A DNA stretch of 64,000 bases from Mycolicibacterium brisbanense (GCF_001570425.1 NZ_BCSX01000054.1:62001-126000), one strand, 5' to 3'. Numbered from the stretch's first letter, positions 40,402 to 47,544 are shown. Notes: generated by a model not told the origin, from the sequence alone. Numbers and translations are program-made.

Positions 40402-41493
40402 ATGACTAAAGGCGCCGCACAGCACGGCATCGCCGATCAGCAGGGCATTTCCTACGCATCGGCCGGGGTGGACATCGAAGCCGGTGACCGCGCTGTGGAA
40501 CTCTTCAAACCGCTCGCTGCCAAAGCAACTCGTCCCGAGGTCCGGGGTGGGCTGGGTGGCTTCGCCGGACTGTTCGCACTGCGCGGCGGTTACCGCGAGC
40601 CGGTCCTGGCCTCGTCGACCGACGGGGTGGGCACCAAACTGGCGGTGGCCCAGGCCATGGACAAGCACGACACCGTCGGACTCGACCTGGTCGCGATGGT
40701 GGTCGACGACCTCGTCGTGTGCGGGGCCGAGCCACTGTTCCTGCAGGACTACATCGCCGTCGGGCGCACCGTCCCCGAACGCGTCAGCGCCATCGTGTCC
40801 GGAATCGCCGACGGGTGTGTGCTGGCCGGCTGTGCGCTGCTCGGCGGTGAGACAGCCGAGCACCCGGGACTGATGGAGCCCGACCACTACGACATCTCCG
40901 CGACGGGCGTCGGCATCGTCGAGGCAGACGATGTGCTGGGCCCTGATCGGGTCAAGCCGGGTGACGTGATCATCGCCATGGCCGCCAGCGGGCTGCACTC
41001 CAACGGCTACTCACTGGCCCGCAAGGTGCTGCTGGAGATCGACCGGATGAACCTGGCCGGCCACGTCGAGGAGTTCGGCAGAACCCTCGGTGAGGAGCTG
41101 CTCGAGCCGACGCGCATCTACGCCAAGGACTGCCTGGCGCTGGCCGCCGAAACCCAGGTCCGCACGTTCTGCCACGTCACCGGCGGTGGCCTGGCCGGCA
41201 ACCTGGAACGGGTCATCCCGCACGGCCTGACCGCGACACTAGATCGCGGCACGTGGACGCCCGCACCTGTGTTTCAGATGATCGCCCAGCGCGGCCGCAT
41301 CGAACGGGCCGAGATGGAGAAGACGTTCAACATGGGCGTCGGCATGGTCGCCGTCGTCGCGCCGGAGGACACCGACCGTGCGCTGGCGATCCTGACTGCG
41401 CGGCACCTGAACTGCTGGACGCTGGGAACCGTCGAGAAGGGCGGGAAGGACAGTTTGCGCGCCCAACTCGTCGGTCAGCACCCGCGCTTCTAA
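40402..41493 (+). CDS. purM: Phosphoribosylformylglycinamidine cyclo-ligase (AIR synthetase)
   Basis: 363 aa. It closes FGAM to aminoimidazole ribonucleotide with ATP. ISYASAGVDIEAGDRAVEL, LASSTDGVGTKLAVAQAM, LLGGETAEHPGLM and FCHVTGGGLAGNLERVIPHG are the standard motifs of the PurM/PurL ATPase fold. It follows purF by 62 nt and is convergent with the DUF3073 gene. Confidence 0.97.
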   Translation: MTKGAAQHGIADQQGISYASAGVDIEAGDRAVELFKPLAAKATRPEVRGGLGGFAGLFALRGGYREPVLASSTDGVGTKLAVAQAMDKHDTVGLDLVAMVVDDLVVCGAEPLFLQDYIAVGRTVPERVSAIVSGIADGCVLAGCALLGGETAEHPGLMEPDHYDISATGVGIVEADDVLGPDRVKPGDVIIAMAASGLHSNGYSLARKVLLEIDRMNLAGHVEEFGRTLGEELLEPTRIYAKDCLALAAETQVRTFCHVTGGGLAGNLERVIPHGLTATLDRGTWTPAPVFQMIAQRGRIERAEMEKTFNMGVGMVAVVAPEDTDRALAILTARHLNCWTLGTVEKGGKDSLRAQLVGQHPRF

Positions 41494-41571
41494 CCCGGGA
41501 GGGGTTCTCGGCGCGGATAGAGGAATCCGGCCCTGCGGCCAAGGTGCCGTGGGGCCGGAATGCCGGTCAGC

Positions 41572-41745
41572 TCAGCGCCGCCAGTCGTCCTCGTTAGCCC
41601 ACTCGTCGGCGTCGTCGTTTGCATCCTCGGAATCGGGAGCACCCGACAGCTCACGTTGGAGCTGGGAGAAATCGGTCTGCGGTGAGCTGTACTTGAGCTC
41701 ACGTGCAACCTTGGTCTGCTTTGCCTTAGCCCGGCCGCGGCCCAT
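41572..41745 (-). CDS. DUF3073 small protein (Rv0810c-like)
   Basis: 57 aa from ATG 41745 (MGRGRAKAKQTKVARELKYSSP), the invariant start of this actinobacterial family; an ATG 12 codons earlier is unlikely. A basic N-terminal half is followed by an acidic tail (DANDDADEWANEDDWRR). No enzymatic motif is present, and RNA or ribosome binding is a guess from charge. A hairpin at 41817-41859 lies upstream and separates it from ygfZ. Confidence 0.85.
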   Translation of the reverse strand: MGRGRAKAKQTKVARELKYSSPQTDFSQLQRELSGAPDSEDANDDADEWANEDDWRR

Positions 41746-41816
41746 GGGGGGACCCCCTCGCGCAATAACGGAGCGGCCCATTTGCTAGGCGGCTCCGATC
41801 TGTGTGTCTTTATTGT

Positions 41817-41859
41817 CCTGCCAACACTTTACCGTGCCCGGCGGCGAAGTGCTGGCAGG
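41817..41859 (-). terminator. Hairpin after ygfZ
   Basis: CCTGCCAACACTT (41817-41829) pairs with AAGTGCTGGCAGG (41847-41859) over 12 of 13 positions with a 17-nt loop. It lies 28 bp beyond the ygfZ stop and before the DUF3073 start on the same strand, so it probably ends the ygfZ mRNA. Confidence 0.55.
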
Positions 41860-41887
41860 CCCTGCCTCCGAGGGGGCGTGAGTGCCG

Positions 41888-42973
41888 TCATGTACCGCTG
41901 CGCAGCCGGTCCACGGCAGCCCGGCCGGCGCCCGCGCTGGTATCCGCGGCAGGCAGCGAGTCCGGGTCGATGACGGCCGCGACGGCGACCTCCCCGCCGG
42001 TGAGCAGCTCGGTCTCGACCGGAATACCGCGTTTGAGCAGCGCGAGCGCGATCGGGCCGTCGTCGACGTGCTCGACTACGGTGCCCAGCCGGCCCACCGT
42101 GCGGCCGCCAGCGGTCACGGGGTCACCGGGCGACGGGCGTTCGGAGGATCCGTCGAGCTGCAGCAGAACCAGCATCCGCGGTGGTTTGCCCAGGTTGTGC
42201 ACGCGCGCGACGGTCTCCTGGCCCCGGTAGCAGCCCTTGTCCAGATGCACCGCGGACCCGATCCAGCCGACCTCGTGCGGGATGGTGCGTTCGTCGGTGT
42301 CGACTCCCAGACGCGGCCGACGCGCCGCCACGCGGTGCGCCTCGTAGGCCCAGACCCCGGCACGCCGCACCCCGGCCGCCTCCAGTCGCTGCTTCCACGC
42401 GTCGACCTGGTCGCGGGGCACCACGAGATCGAGTTCGAGCGTGTCGGCCGGCATGCGCCGGACGAATCCACCGTCGGCGAGCGGGACCGCCGACAGCTCG
42501 GCGGGCAGGGCATCGAGGCCCAGCGCGGTGAGCACTGCCGAGTCGGCCAGCGCCGGGCCCAGCAGAGAGAGCACCGCGAGTTCGGCCGGCTCGATCTGCA
42601 CGTCGGCCCAGAACACCATCTTGCGCAGATAGCTCAGCAGTGGTTCGGCCCGCCACGACTCGGTGTCGAGGTAGGTGGTGCCGCCGAGCTCGGTCTGAAT
42701 CCAGTGATCCTCGACGCGGCCCTGCAGGTCCAAGCTGAGGTTCTCCGTCACAGCGCCGTCGGGCAGCGCGCTCACGTGCTGCGTCGAGATGCTGTGCAGC
42801 CAGCTCTGGCGGTCTTTCCCGGTGAGGGTGAGCGCTGCGCGGTGGGACCGGTCGACCACGACGGCGCCCCGGGCCGCGGCCCGCTGCTCACCGAGGGGAT
42901 CGCCGTAATGCCACACCGCACCGGCGTCAGGGCTGCTGTCGGGTGCGGGAACGGCTGTCGGTACTTCTGACAT
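41888..42973 (-). CDS. ygfZ: Folate-dependent iron-sulfur maturation protein YgfZ (Rv0811c-like)
   Basis: 361 aa. A GcvT-related tetrahydrofolate-binding protein that helps some Fe-S enzymes mature or be repaired. The family signature KGCYRGQETVAR with its conserved cysteine is near residue 245. RAALTLTGKDRQSWLHSISTQ and VVPRDQVDAWKQRLEAAGVRR are the GcvT-like parts. It is divergent from pabC by 32 bp, so a folate-binding protein and a folate-synthesis gene share an upstream region. Confidence 0.92.
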   Translation of the reverse strand: MSEVPTAVPAPDSSPDAGAVWHYGDPLGEQRAAARGAVVVDRSHRAALTLTGKDRQSWLHSISTQHVSALPDGAVTENLSLDLQGRVEDHWIQTELGGTTYLDTESWRAEPLLSYLRKMVFWADVQIEPAELAVLSLLGPALADSAVLTALGLDALPAELSAVPLADGGFVRRMPADTLELDLVVPRDQVDAWKQRLEAAGVRRAGVWAYEAHRVAARRPRLGVDTDERTIPHEVGWIGSAVHLDKGCYRGQETVARVHNLGKPPRMLVLLQLDGSSERPSPGDPVTAGGRTVGRLGTVVEHVDDGPIALALLKRGIPVETELLTGGEVAVAAVIDPDSLPAADTSAGAGRAAVDRLRSGT

Positions 42974-42991
42974 GGTCCAACTCTACGGCGC

Positions 42992-42997
42992 TAGGGT
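42992..42997 (+). promoter_or_regulatory. -10 box of pabC (TAGGGT), leaderless type
   Basis: TAGGGT ends 8 nt before the ATG at 43006, inside the 32-bp gap to ygfZ. It predicts a leaderless pabC mRNA. Confidence 0.45.
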
Positions 42998-43005
42998 GAG
43001 GCCCC

Positions 43006-43896
43006 ATGGCGAGTCAACCAGCCGTGGTGGTCACCCTCGACGGGCAACTCCACGATCCGACGGCACCTCTCCTGCACGCCGACGATCTGGCTGCGGTGCG
43101 CGGCGATGGGGTCTTCGAGACCCTGCTGATCCGCGACGGCAGACCGTGCCTGCTGGAGTCGCACCTGGCGCGGCTGAGCCAGTCCGCCCGGATGCTCGAT
43201 CTGCCCGAGCCCGATCTGCCGGCCTGGCGCAGCGCGGTGGGCATCGCTGCGCAACGCTGGGCGGCCGAACACCCATCCGGTCAGGCCGGCGACGGCGTGT
43301 TGCGCCTGGTGTACAGCCGGGGTCGCGAAAGCGGCGGGCCGCCGACGGCGTTCGCGACCGTCGGCGAGCTGGCCGACCGGGTCGCCGGTGCCCGCCGGGA
43401 CGGGGTCGCGGCGATCACGCTGGACCGGGGACTGCCGCTCGGGGCCGCCGACATGCCCTGGTTGGTCGCAGGCGCCAAGACGCTGTCCTATGCGGTCAAC
43501 ATGGCCGCGTTGCGGCATGCCGCGCGTGCCGGCGCGGGTGACGTGATCTTCGTCAGTTCCGACGGGTACCTGTTGGAGGGGCCGCGGTCCACCGTCGTCA
43601 TCGCGACCCCGGACGAATCCGGGGCGCCGCTGCTGCTCACGCCGCCGCCGTGGTATCCGATCCTGCGCGGGACGACGCAGCAGGCGCTCTTCGAGGTCGC
43701 TCGCAACAAGGGTTACGACTGCGACTACCGCCAACTTACACCGGCGGATCTTGTTGCCGCGCAAGGTGTTTGGCTGGTATCGAGCATCACGCTCGCCGCG
43801 CGGGTGCACACCCTGGACGGGCATCGCCTGCCCGACGCCCCGCTGCACGACGAACTGGCAGGTTTGGTCGACGCCGCCATCGTCAGCGATCGCTGA
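43006..43896 (+). CDS. pabC: Aminodeoxychorismate lyase / class IV aminotransferase (Rv0812-like)
   Basis: 296 aa, PLP fold-type IV. AVRGDGVFETLLIRDGRPCLLESHLARL is the N-terminal signature, and the PLP lysine is in LVAGAKTLSYAVNM (~163). ADDVIFVSSDGYLLEGPRSTV-type residues near 190 and VWLVSSITLAARVHTLDG near 265 complete the family pattern. It probably releases pyruvate from aminodeoxychorismate to give p-aminobenzoate for folate. A branched-chain or D-amino-acid transaminase cannot be excluded. Followed by a candidate RNA gene. Confidence 0.85.
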   Translation: MASQPAVVVTLDGQLHDPTAPLLHADDLAAVRGDGVFETLLIRDGRPCLLESHLARLSQSARMLDLPEPDLPAWRSAVGIAAQRWAAEHPSGQAGDGVLRLVYSRGRESGGPPTAFATVGELADRVAGARRDGVAAITLDRGLPLGAADMPWLVAGAKTLSYAVNMAALRHAARAGAGDVIFVSSDGYLLEGPRSTVVIATPDESGAPLLLTPPPWYPILRGTTQQALFEVARNKGYDCDYRQLTPADLVAAQGVWLVSSITLAARVHTLDGHRLPDAPLHDELAGLVDAAIVSDR

Positions 43897-43907
43897 GAGT
43901 AAATCGC

Positions 43908-43936
43908 TTGTCGCGGTGCGGATACGGGGGTACGGT
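43908..43936 (+). promoter_or_regulatory. Promoter in front of the structured element
   Basis: TTGTCG (43908-43913) and TACGGT (43931-43936) are separated by exactly 17 nt, a good sigma-A promoter. It starts 12 bp after the pabC stop and would begin transcription near 43943. Confidence 0.5.
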
Positions 43937-43942
43937 CGCTCG

Positions 43943-44059
43943 TACACAGGGAAGGAGGTGGTCCGAAAAATTGATTGATTTATGGACATGTGAGGTGGCT
44001 GCCCGCTAGCAGCGCGGGGTGAATTGCCTGCGCGCGCTGGCGAATTCCCCGCAGCCACC
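43943..44059 (+). ncRNA. Candidate structured RNA with extended Shine-Dalgarno-like motif and tiny ORF
   Basis: AAGGAGGTGGTCC (43952-43964) matches the complement of the 16S rRNA 3' end at 12 of 13 positions. Downstream, TTG 43971 opens MIDLWTCEVAAR, stopping at TAG 44007-44009; an alternative ATG at 43982 reads only MDM. The end of that ORF forms a stem: GGTGGCTGC (43994-44002) with GCAGCCACC (44051-44059), enclosing GCGGGG/CCCCGC (44014-44019 and 44047-44052) and a GAATT-containing extension. A promoter precedes it and a 13-bp terminator-like stem follows. This could be a short regulatory RNA, a leader peptide unit or a ribosome-binding RNA. I do not recognise a named family. Confidence 0.45.
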
Positions 44060-44112
44060 CGGCCCCCGAGCCCCTCGGTCAGTCCAACCCTGGAACCAAG
44101 GCTCGGGGGCCG
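44060..44112. terminator. Strong hairpin between the RNA element and lipoprotein gene
   Basis: CGGCCCCCGAGCC (44060-44072) and GGCTCGGGGGCCG (44100-44112) pair perfectly over 13 bp with a 27-nt loop. It lies between the plus-strand RNA/pabC transcript and the minus-strand lipoprotein gene ending at 44138, so it can stop both. Confidence 0.65.
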
Positions 44113-44137
44113 CTCCATATCCGGGGCGGACTGCTCG

Positions 44138-44557
44138 TTACCGCGGAGGCGGTGCCGGCGCCAATGAGGCGCACGCCTGCAACGCGTTGTTCCAGGCGTC
44201 CTGGTCTACTCCCGGGGGCGGCGGCGGTGTGGCACCGTCACCGTGGTGCCCCGGTGGCGGCCCGGCAGGCGGCGCTCCCTCGGGAGGCGTCGCGCCGTCG
44301 GGCGGCGGGCCGTCAGGATGCCCCGGCGGCCGCTGGCCGAACCCGCCAGGTGGGGCGGGCATGCCGTGTTCCTGCATGCACTGGCCGTAGGCGTCGGGTG
44401 CCGCCGATTCCGGCGCCGCTGACGTGGCGGCCGATGATGCGGCCGACGAACTGGTCTGCCCGCTGTGCGGTTGGTTCGACGAACAGGCGGCTACGCCACC
44501 GATCACCGCGGTGGCCGCCACCCCGGTCAACACCGTTTTCAAGATCGACTGTCTCAT
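44138..44557 (-). CDS. Small Pro-rich lipoprotein
   Basis: 139 aa. Lipoprotein signal MRQSILKTVLTGVAATAVIGGVAAC with the modified Cys at 25. A Ser/Ala linker, then YGQCMQEHGMPAPPGG, a long Pro/Gly-rich spacer (~70-115) and GVDQDAWNNALQACASLAPAPPPR follow. The C-x3-EHG-x-P ... GVD-x4-W-x3-L-x2-AC pattern recurs in the next gene, so the two are diverged duplicates with different spacer length. Exported and membrane-anchored; the role is unknown. Confidence 0.72.
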   Translation of the reverse strand: MRQSILKTVLTGVAATAVIGGVAACSSNQPHSGQTSSSAASSAATSAAPESAAPDAYGQCMQEHGMPAPPGGFGQRPPGHPDGPPPDGATPPEGAPPAGPPPGHHGDGATPPPPPGVDQDAWNNALQACASLAPAPPPR

Positions 44558-44625
44558 GGCGGTGACGCTATGCGGCCGTGCTAAGTGCGGGTTATCGGAA
44601 AGCTATGTGCCTGCTGTGTGGCCGG

Positions 44626-44877
44626 TTAGCGCGGCCCGGGAGCCAGATCCGAGCATGCTGTCATGGCCTTCTGCCAGGTGCCCGGGTCGACCCCTTGAGG
44701 CGGTCCTGCGACCGGGCCCGGCGCTGCGGGCACACCGTGCTCGGTGAGGCAGTGCGCGAATGAACCGTGTTCGGGGGGCGTCGACGTCGGTGCCGGTTGT
44801 GGCGAACTGTCGGTCGAGCAGGATGCGAGGGTTGCCGCGGCGGCCAGCGCGGCCACCGCATATCCGAGGCGGTGCAC
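44626..44877 (-). CDS. Small lipoprotein, paralogue of its neighbour
   Basis: 83 aa from GTG 44877, which shares one base with the nitrobindin stop (TAGTG), giving a compact lipoprotein signal VHRLGYAVAALAAAATLASC. The mature part contains FAHCLTEHGVPA and GVDPGTWQKAMTACSDLAPGPR, the same Cys-EHG-Pro and GVD-Trp-Ala-Cys blocks as the lipoprotein at 44138-44557 but with a short spacer. Probably translated by coupling to nitrobindin. Function unknown. Confidence 0.7.
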   Translation of the reverse strand: MHRLGYAVAALAAAATLASCSTDSSPQPAPTSTPPEHGSFAHCLTEHGVPAAPGPVAGPPQGVDPGTWQKAMTACSDLAPGPR

Positions 44878-45554
44878 TAGCCGACGAACCTGCTCAGCCG
44901 GGCTGACAGATGCGGAACCAGGCCGCCGTCGGCGTCGACACGCTCCTCCACATACGCCAGGTCGCCGCCCTCGATGATGCCGTAGAGCCGTTTGGCGCCG
45001 CCCACCAGCACGCCGGAGCGGCTGCGGGCCAGCGCATCGGTGGCCAGCTCCCACGACGACTGGTTGAGGGGCTGGCCGTAGAACAACTCGACGTAGCCGG
45101 CGGAATGGGCGAGGAGTAGTTCGATGGCCTGCGCCTCGGACGGATCCGACGGATCGTCGACGAAGCGCCAGTAGCCGGTTTCCCGCAGGGCGGGGGAGTC
45201 GTAGTCTCCGGCCTCGTTGAGTCGCCAGGACCGAGCTTCCCAGTTCAGGTAGTCAGAGCCGTCGTGGGACACCACGATCTGTTGGCCGAACCGGTAGTCG
45301 CCGTCCGCGTCGCGGCCCTCGCCCTCGCCGCGCCAGACTCCCACGAGCGGCAACAACGCCAGCAGGGCGTCGTTGAGGCCCACTCCGTCGCGCAGATTCG
45401 CGGTATCGGCGGGCAGCGGCAGGTCCTGGAAGGCCGGGATGTTGCGTACCGCCGTGGCCTTGGCCCGTTCGGCAGCCGCGGCGACCGCGCGGTCACCGGA
45501 GCCCGGTACGACCGGCTCAGGACCGTCGGCTGAAACGTCCTGCTCGGACGTCAC
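44877..45554 (-). CDS. Nitrobindin-like heme/fatty-acid-binding beta-barrel (Rv0813c-like)
   Basis: 225 aa from GTG 45554, chosen because it overlaps the stop of the small membrane peptide (GTGA) and gives the length of Rv0813c. The barrel begins LLPLVGVWRGEGEGRDADGDYRFGQQI; GVWRGEG is the THAP4/nitrobindin (DUF1794) signature. YVELFYGQPLNQSSWEL and the near-terminal ERVDADGGLVPHLSARL follow, the latter holding the probable proximal His. Members bind heme and react with NO or peroxynitrite, and earlier work described a lipocalin-like fold. Confidence 0.87.
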   Translation of the reverse strand: MTSEQDVSADGPEPVVPGSGDRAVAAAAERAKATAVRNIPAFQDLPLPADTANLRDGVGLNDALLALLPLVGVWRGEGEGRDADGDYRFGQQIVVSHDGSDYLNWEARSWRLNEAGDYDSPALRETGYWRFVDDPSDPSEAQAIELLLAHSAGYVELFYGQPLNQSSWELATDALARSRSGVLVGGAKRLYGIIEGGDLAYVEERVDADGGLVPHLSARLSRFVG

Positions 45555-45649
45555 GACTCGTCGGTGACGAGCCGGTAAAGGGTGTACAGCGCGAACCACG
45601 TGATGACCACGACGGCCGCGACAAGCATGATCTCGAAGAAGAGCACCAC
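45551..45649 (-). CDS. 32-aa single-helix membrane peptide coupled to nitrobindin
   Basis: GTG 45649 (or GTG 45646) to TGA 45551-45553. The peptide VVLFFEIMLVAAVVVITWFA is one continuous membrane helix, followed by LYTLYRLVTDES, a short basic-then-acidic tail that puts the C-terminus probably in the cytoplasm. Its stop overlaps the nitrobindin GTG by 2 nt, strong evidence for a translated gene. Too short for ordinary gene finders. Function unknown; it may tether or modulate the heme protein. Confidence 0.65.
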   Translation of the reverse strand: MVLFFEIMLVAAVVVITWFALYTLYRLVTDES

Positions 45650-45714
45650 GGCGACGAGTCTAGTTCCTCGGCACAGGCCTCGCGGCCCCGGGTGGTGTGC
45701 CGGAGGTCACCCGC

Positions 45715-45771
45715 CGAACGTGAGCTTATGTGCGATATGCGGGCGAAACCTCGCACACAAGCTCACGTTCG
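45715..45771. terminator. Very long hairpin between sseC and the membrane-peptide operon
   Basis: Arms at 45715-45735 and 45751-45771 pair over 20 of 21 positions (one A/C mismatch) with a 15-nt loop; each arm begins or ends with CGAACGTGAGCTT or its complement. It starts 10 bp beyond the sseC stop. It probably terminates the sulfur operon, and its length and sequence also resemble dispersed palindromic units of mycobacteria. Confidence 0.65.
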
Positions 45772-45781
45772 AGCGAAGACC

Positions 45782-46084
45782 TCAGGCGACCTTGACGTCG
45801 ACCTCGTGGATGCCCGCACCGGTCGGGGCGACGCTGGCGTCACCGTTGCCGGCGGGCGACAGCGCGCGCAGCGTCCAGGTGCCCGGCGCCGCGAAGAAGC
45901 GGAAGTCACCGGTCGCTGACGCCACCACCTCGGCGGTGAACTCATCGGAGGAGTCGAGCAGGCGCACGAACGCCCCACCGACCGCCTGGCCGGAGCCGTC
46001 GACCACGCGGCCCGTGATCACGGTTTCCTTCTCCAGGTCGACGCCGGCCGGCAACGTCTGTCCTTGCTTGGGTGCAGAGCACAT
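45782..46084 (-). CDS. sseC: DUF1416 protein SseC
   Basis: 100 aa from ATG 46084, one base after the cysA2 stop. MCSAPKQGQTLPAGVDLEKET is the family start, and VITGRVVDGSGQAVGGAFVRLLD shows a beta-sandwich like carboxypeptidase regulatory domains. Always paired with the CysA-type sulfurtransferase in actinobacteria (Rv0814c/Rv0815c), so a role in sulfur transfer is inferred from linkage. Last gene of the poly-cysteine-controlled operon. Confidence 0.88.
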   Translation of the reverse strand: MCSAPKQGQTLPAGVDLEKETVITGRVVDGSGQAVGGAFVRLLDSSDEFTAEVVASATGDFRFFAAPGTWTLRALSPAGNGDASVAPTGAGIHEVDVKVA

Positions 46085-46085
46085 A

Positions 46086-46922
46086 TCAACTTCCCAACTC
46101 GATCGGGGCGCCCACCAGGGAGCCGTATTCCGTCCAACTGCCGTCGTAGTTCTTGACGTTCTTGTGTCCCAACAGTTCCTGCAGCACGAACCAGGTGTGC
46201 GACGAGCGCTCACCGATCCGGCAGTAGGCGATGGTTTCCTTCTCGCCGTCCAGGCCTGCCGCGGCGTACAGCGCGGCGAGTTCCTCGTCGGACTTGAAGG
46301 TGCCGTCCTCGTTGGCCGCCTTGCTCCACGGAACGTTGATGGCTCCGGGGATGTGTCCGGGCCGCTGGCTCTGCTCCTGCGGCAGGTGCGCGGGGGCCAG
46401 GATCTTGCCGGAGAACTCGTCGGGCGAACGCACGTCGACCAGGTTCTTGACGTTGATCGCGGCGATCACATCGTCGCGGAAGGCGCGGATGCTGTGATCC
46501 TGCGGCTTGGCCGAGTACGACGTGGCCGGGCGGCTGACCGCGTCCTTGACGAGCGGACGTCCGTCGAGCTGCCAGCGCTTGCGGCCGCCGTCGAGCAGCT
46601 TGACGTCGTTGTGGCCGTACAGCTTGAAGTACCAGTAGGCGTAGGCCGCGAACCAGTTGTTGTTGCCGCCGTAGAGAACCACGGTGTCGTCGTTGCTGAT
46701 GCCCTTGTCACTCAACAGCTTCGAGAACTGCTGCTGGTCGACGAAGTCACGCTTGACGGCGTCCTGCAGGTCGTCGCGCCAGTCCAGCTTGACGGCGCCG
46801 GGGATGTGACCCTCGTCGTCATAAGCGCTTGTGTTCTCGTCGACCTCGACGAATACCACGCCAGGAGTATCGAGATTGTTCCCGGCCCATTCGGTGGAGA
46901 CCAGGACGTCGGAGCGTGCCAT
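46086..46922 (-). CDS. cysA2: Thiosulfate sulfurtransferase (rhodanese) CysA2
   Basis: 278 aa from ATG 46922. Two rhodanese domains; the first is inactive, and the second carries the active-site loop YCRIGERSSHTWF with the catalytic Cys near 233. HIPGAVKLDW and HIPGAINVPW mark each domain. It moves sulfane sulfur from thiosulfate to an acceptor such as cyanide or a thiol. A good Shine-Dalgarno (AAGGATCT) lies before the start. Placed after DUF4395 in the operon controlled by the poly-Cys leader. Confidence 0.93.
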   Translation of the reverse strand: MARSDVLVSTEWAGNNLDTPGVVFVEVDENTSAYDDEGHIPGAVKLDWRDDLQDAVKRDFVDQQQFSKLLSDKGISNDDTVVLYGGNNNWFAAYAYWYFKLYGHNDVKLLDGGRKRWQLDGRPLVKDAVSRPATSYSAKPQDHSIRAFRDDVIAAINVKNLVDVRSPDEFSGKILAPAHLPQEQSQRPGHIPGAINVPWSKAANEDGTFKSDEELAALYAAAGLDGEKETIAYCRIGERSSHTWFVLQELLGHKNVKNYDGSWTEYGSLVGAPIELGS

Positions 46923-46959
46923 AGACGAGATCCTTTCGGTTGCTTGATATTTGGTGATG

Positions 46960-47427
46960 TCAGGCGGGGCTTGGCGTGCGACGGAAACGGGCCACCAGCG
47001 GGTAGAGCTGGCAGCCCAGGCAGATGCCGAACGCGGCATTGAGGAACGCTGCCACCAAGGCCAGCGCGGTGGCTGCCAAGCCCAGCGCGGGGACCCCGAG
47101 CGCGAAGCCGACGGTACCCACGACGGCGAACGCAAAGCCGACCAGTTGGGCGAATTTCAGCGGAGCAACCGGTTCACGTTCGGTAACCGGACCAAGGCGC
47201 GGCGCCACGAGCGTGGCGAACACCCGGCCGTACGGATGTCTGCGGGGACCGCCGACGGCACCGATGGCGAACACCACCGCCTGCAGACCGAGCAGCACGG
47301 CCGCCGCGACGTTGCTGACCCCGGAGATCAGCAGGATGAGAATCAGGGCACCGGTGGTGACCCAGGCGGCGAATCGGGGGCCGCGCACGTCGACCTGACC
47401 GGTGGTCTCGAGGTGAGGACCTGACAT
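46960..47427 (-). CDS. DUF4395 membrane protein
   Basis: 155 aa with four hydrophobic helices. VDVRGPRFAAWVTTGALILILL opens the family, and AAFLNAAFGICLGCQLYPLVAR ends it with a membrane-embedded CxxC. These cysteines suggest sulfur or redox handling. Its Shine-Dalgarno AGGAG sits 8 nt before ATG 47427 and overlaps a sequence complementary to the poly-Cys codons upstream, so translation is probably controlled by cysteine. First structural gene of the DUF4395-cysA2-sseC unit. Confidence 0.85.
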   Translation of the reverse strand: MSGPHLETTGQVDVRGPRFAAWVTTGALILILLISGVSNVAAAVLLGLQAVVFAIGAVGGPRRHPYGRVFATLVAPRLGPVTEREPVAPLKFAQLVGFAFAVVGTVGFALGVPALGLAATALALVAAFLNAAFGICLGCQLYPLVARFRRTPSPA

Positions 47428-47434
47428 GTGAAAA

Positions 47435-47544
47435 GCTCCTGTTGTTGTTGGAAGGCTGGGAGGTGAGCAGGCCGGAGGACAAGACTCCGAGCGGGCACGT
47501 CAAGACGCGCGGGAGCGCTCAGCAGCAGCAACAACAACAGCAGC
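47435..47544 (-). promoter_or_regulatory. Cysteine-responsive attenuator: poly-Cys codons pair with downstream RBS
   Basis: On the mRNA, CAACAACAACAGGAGC (from plus-strand 47450 down to 47435), which includes the DUF4395 Shine-Dalgarno, is complementary at 15 of 16 positions to GCTGCTGTTGTTGTTG (47544 down to 47529) inside the poly-Cys tract. When the ribosome passes the cysteine codons freely, this pairing can hide the ribosome-binding site. A ribosome waiting for Cys-tRNA would cover the tract and keep the site open. Confidence 0.65.

Noticed and set aside
45582..47042. A 486-codon plus-strand frame over the sulfur operon
   Set aside because: It overlaps cysA2, sseC and part of DUF4395 on the other strand, which have strong family motifs.
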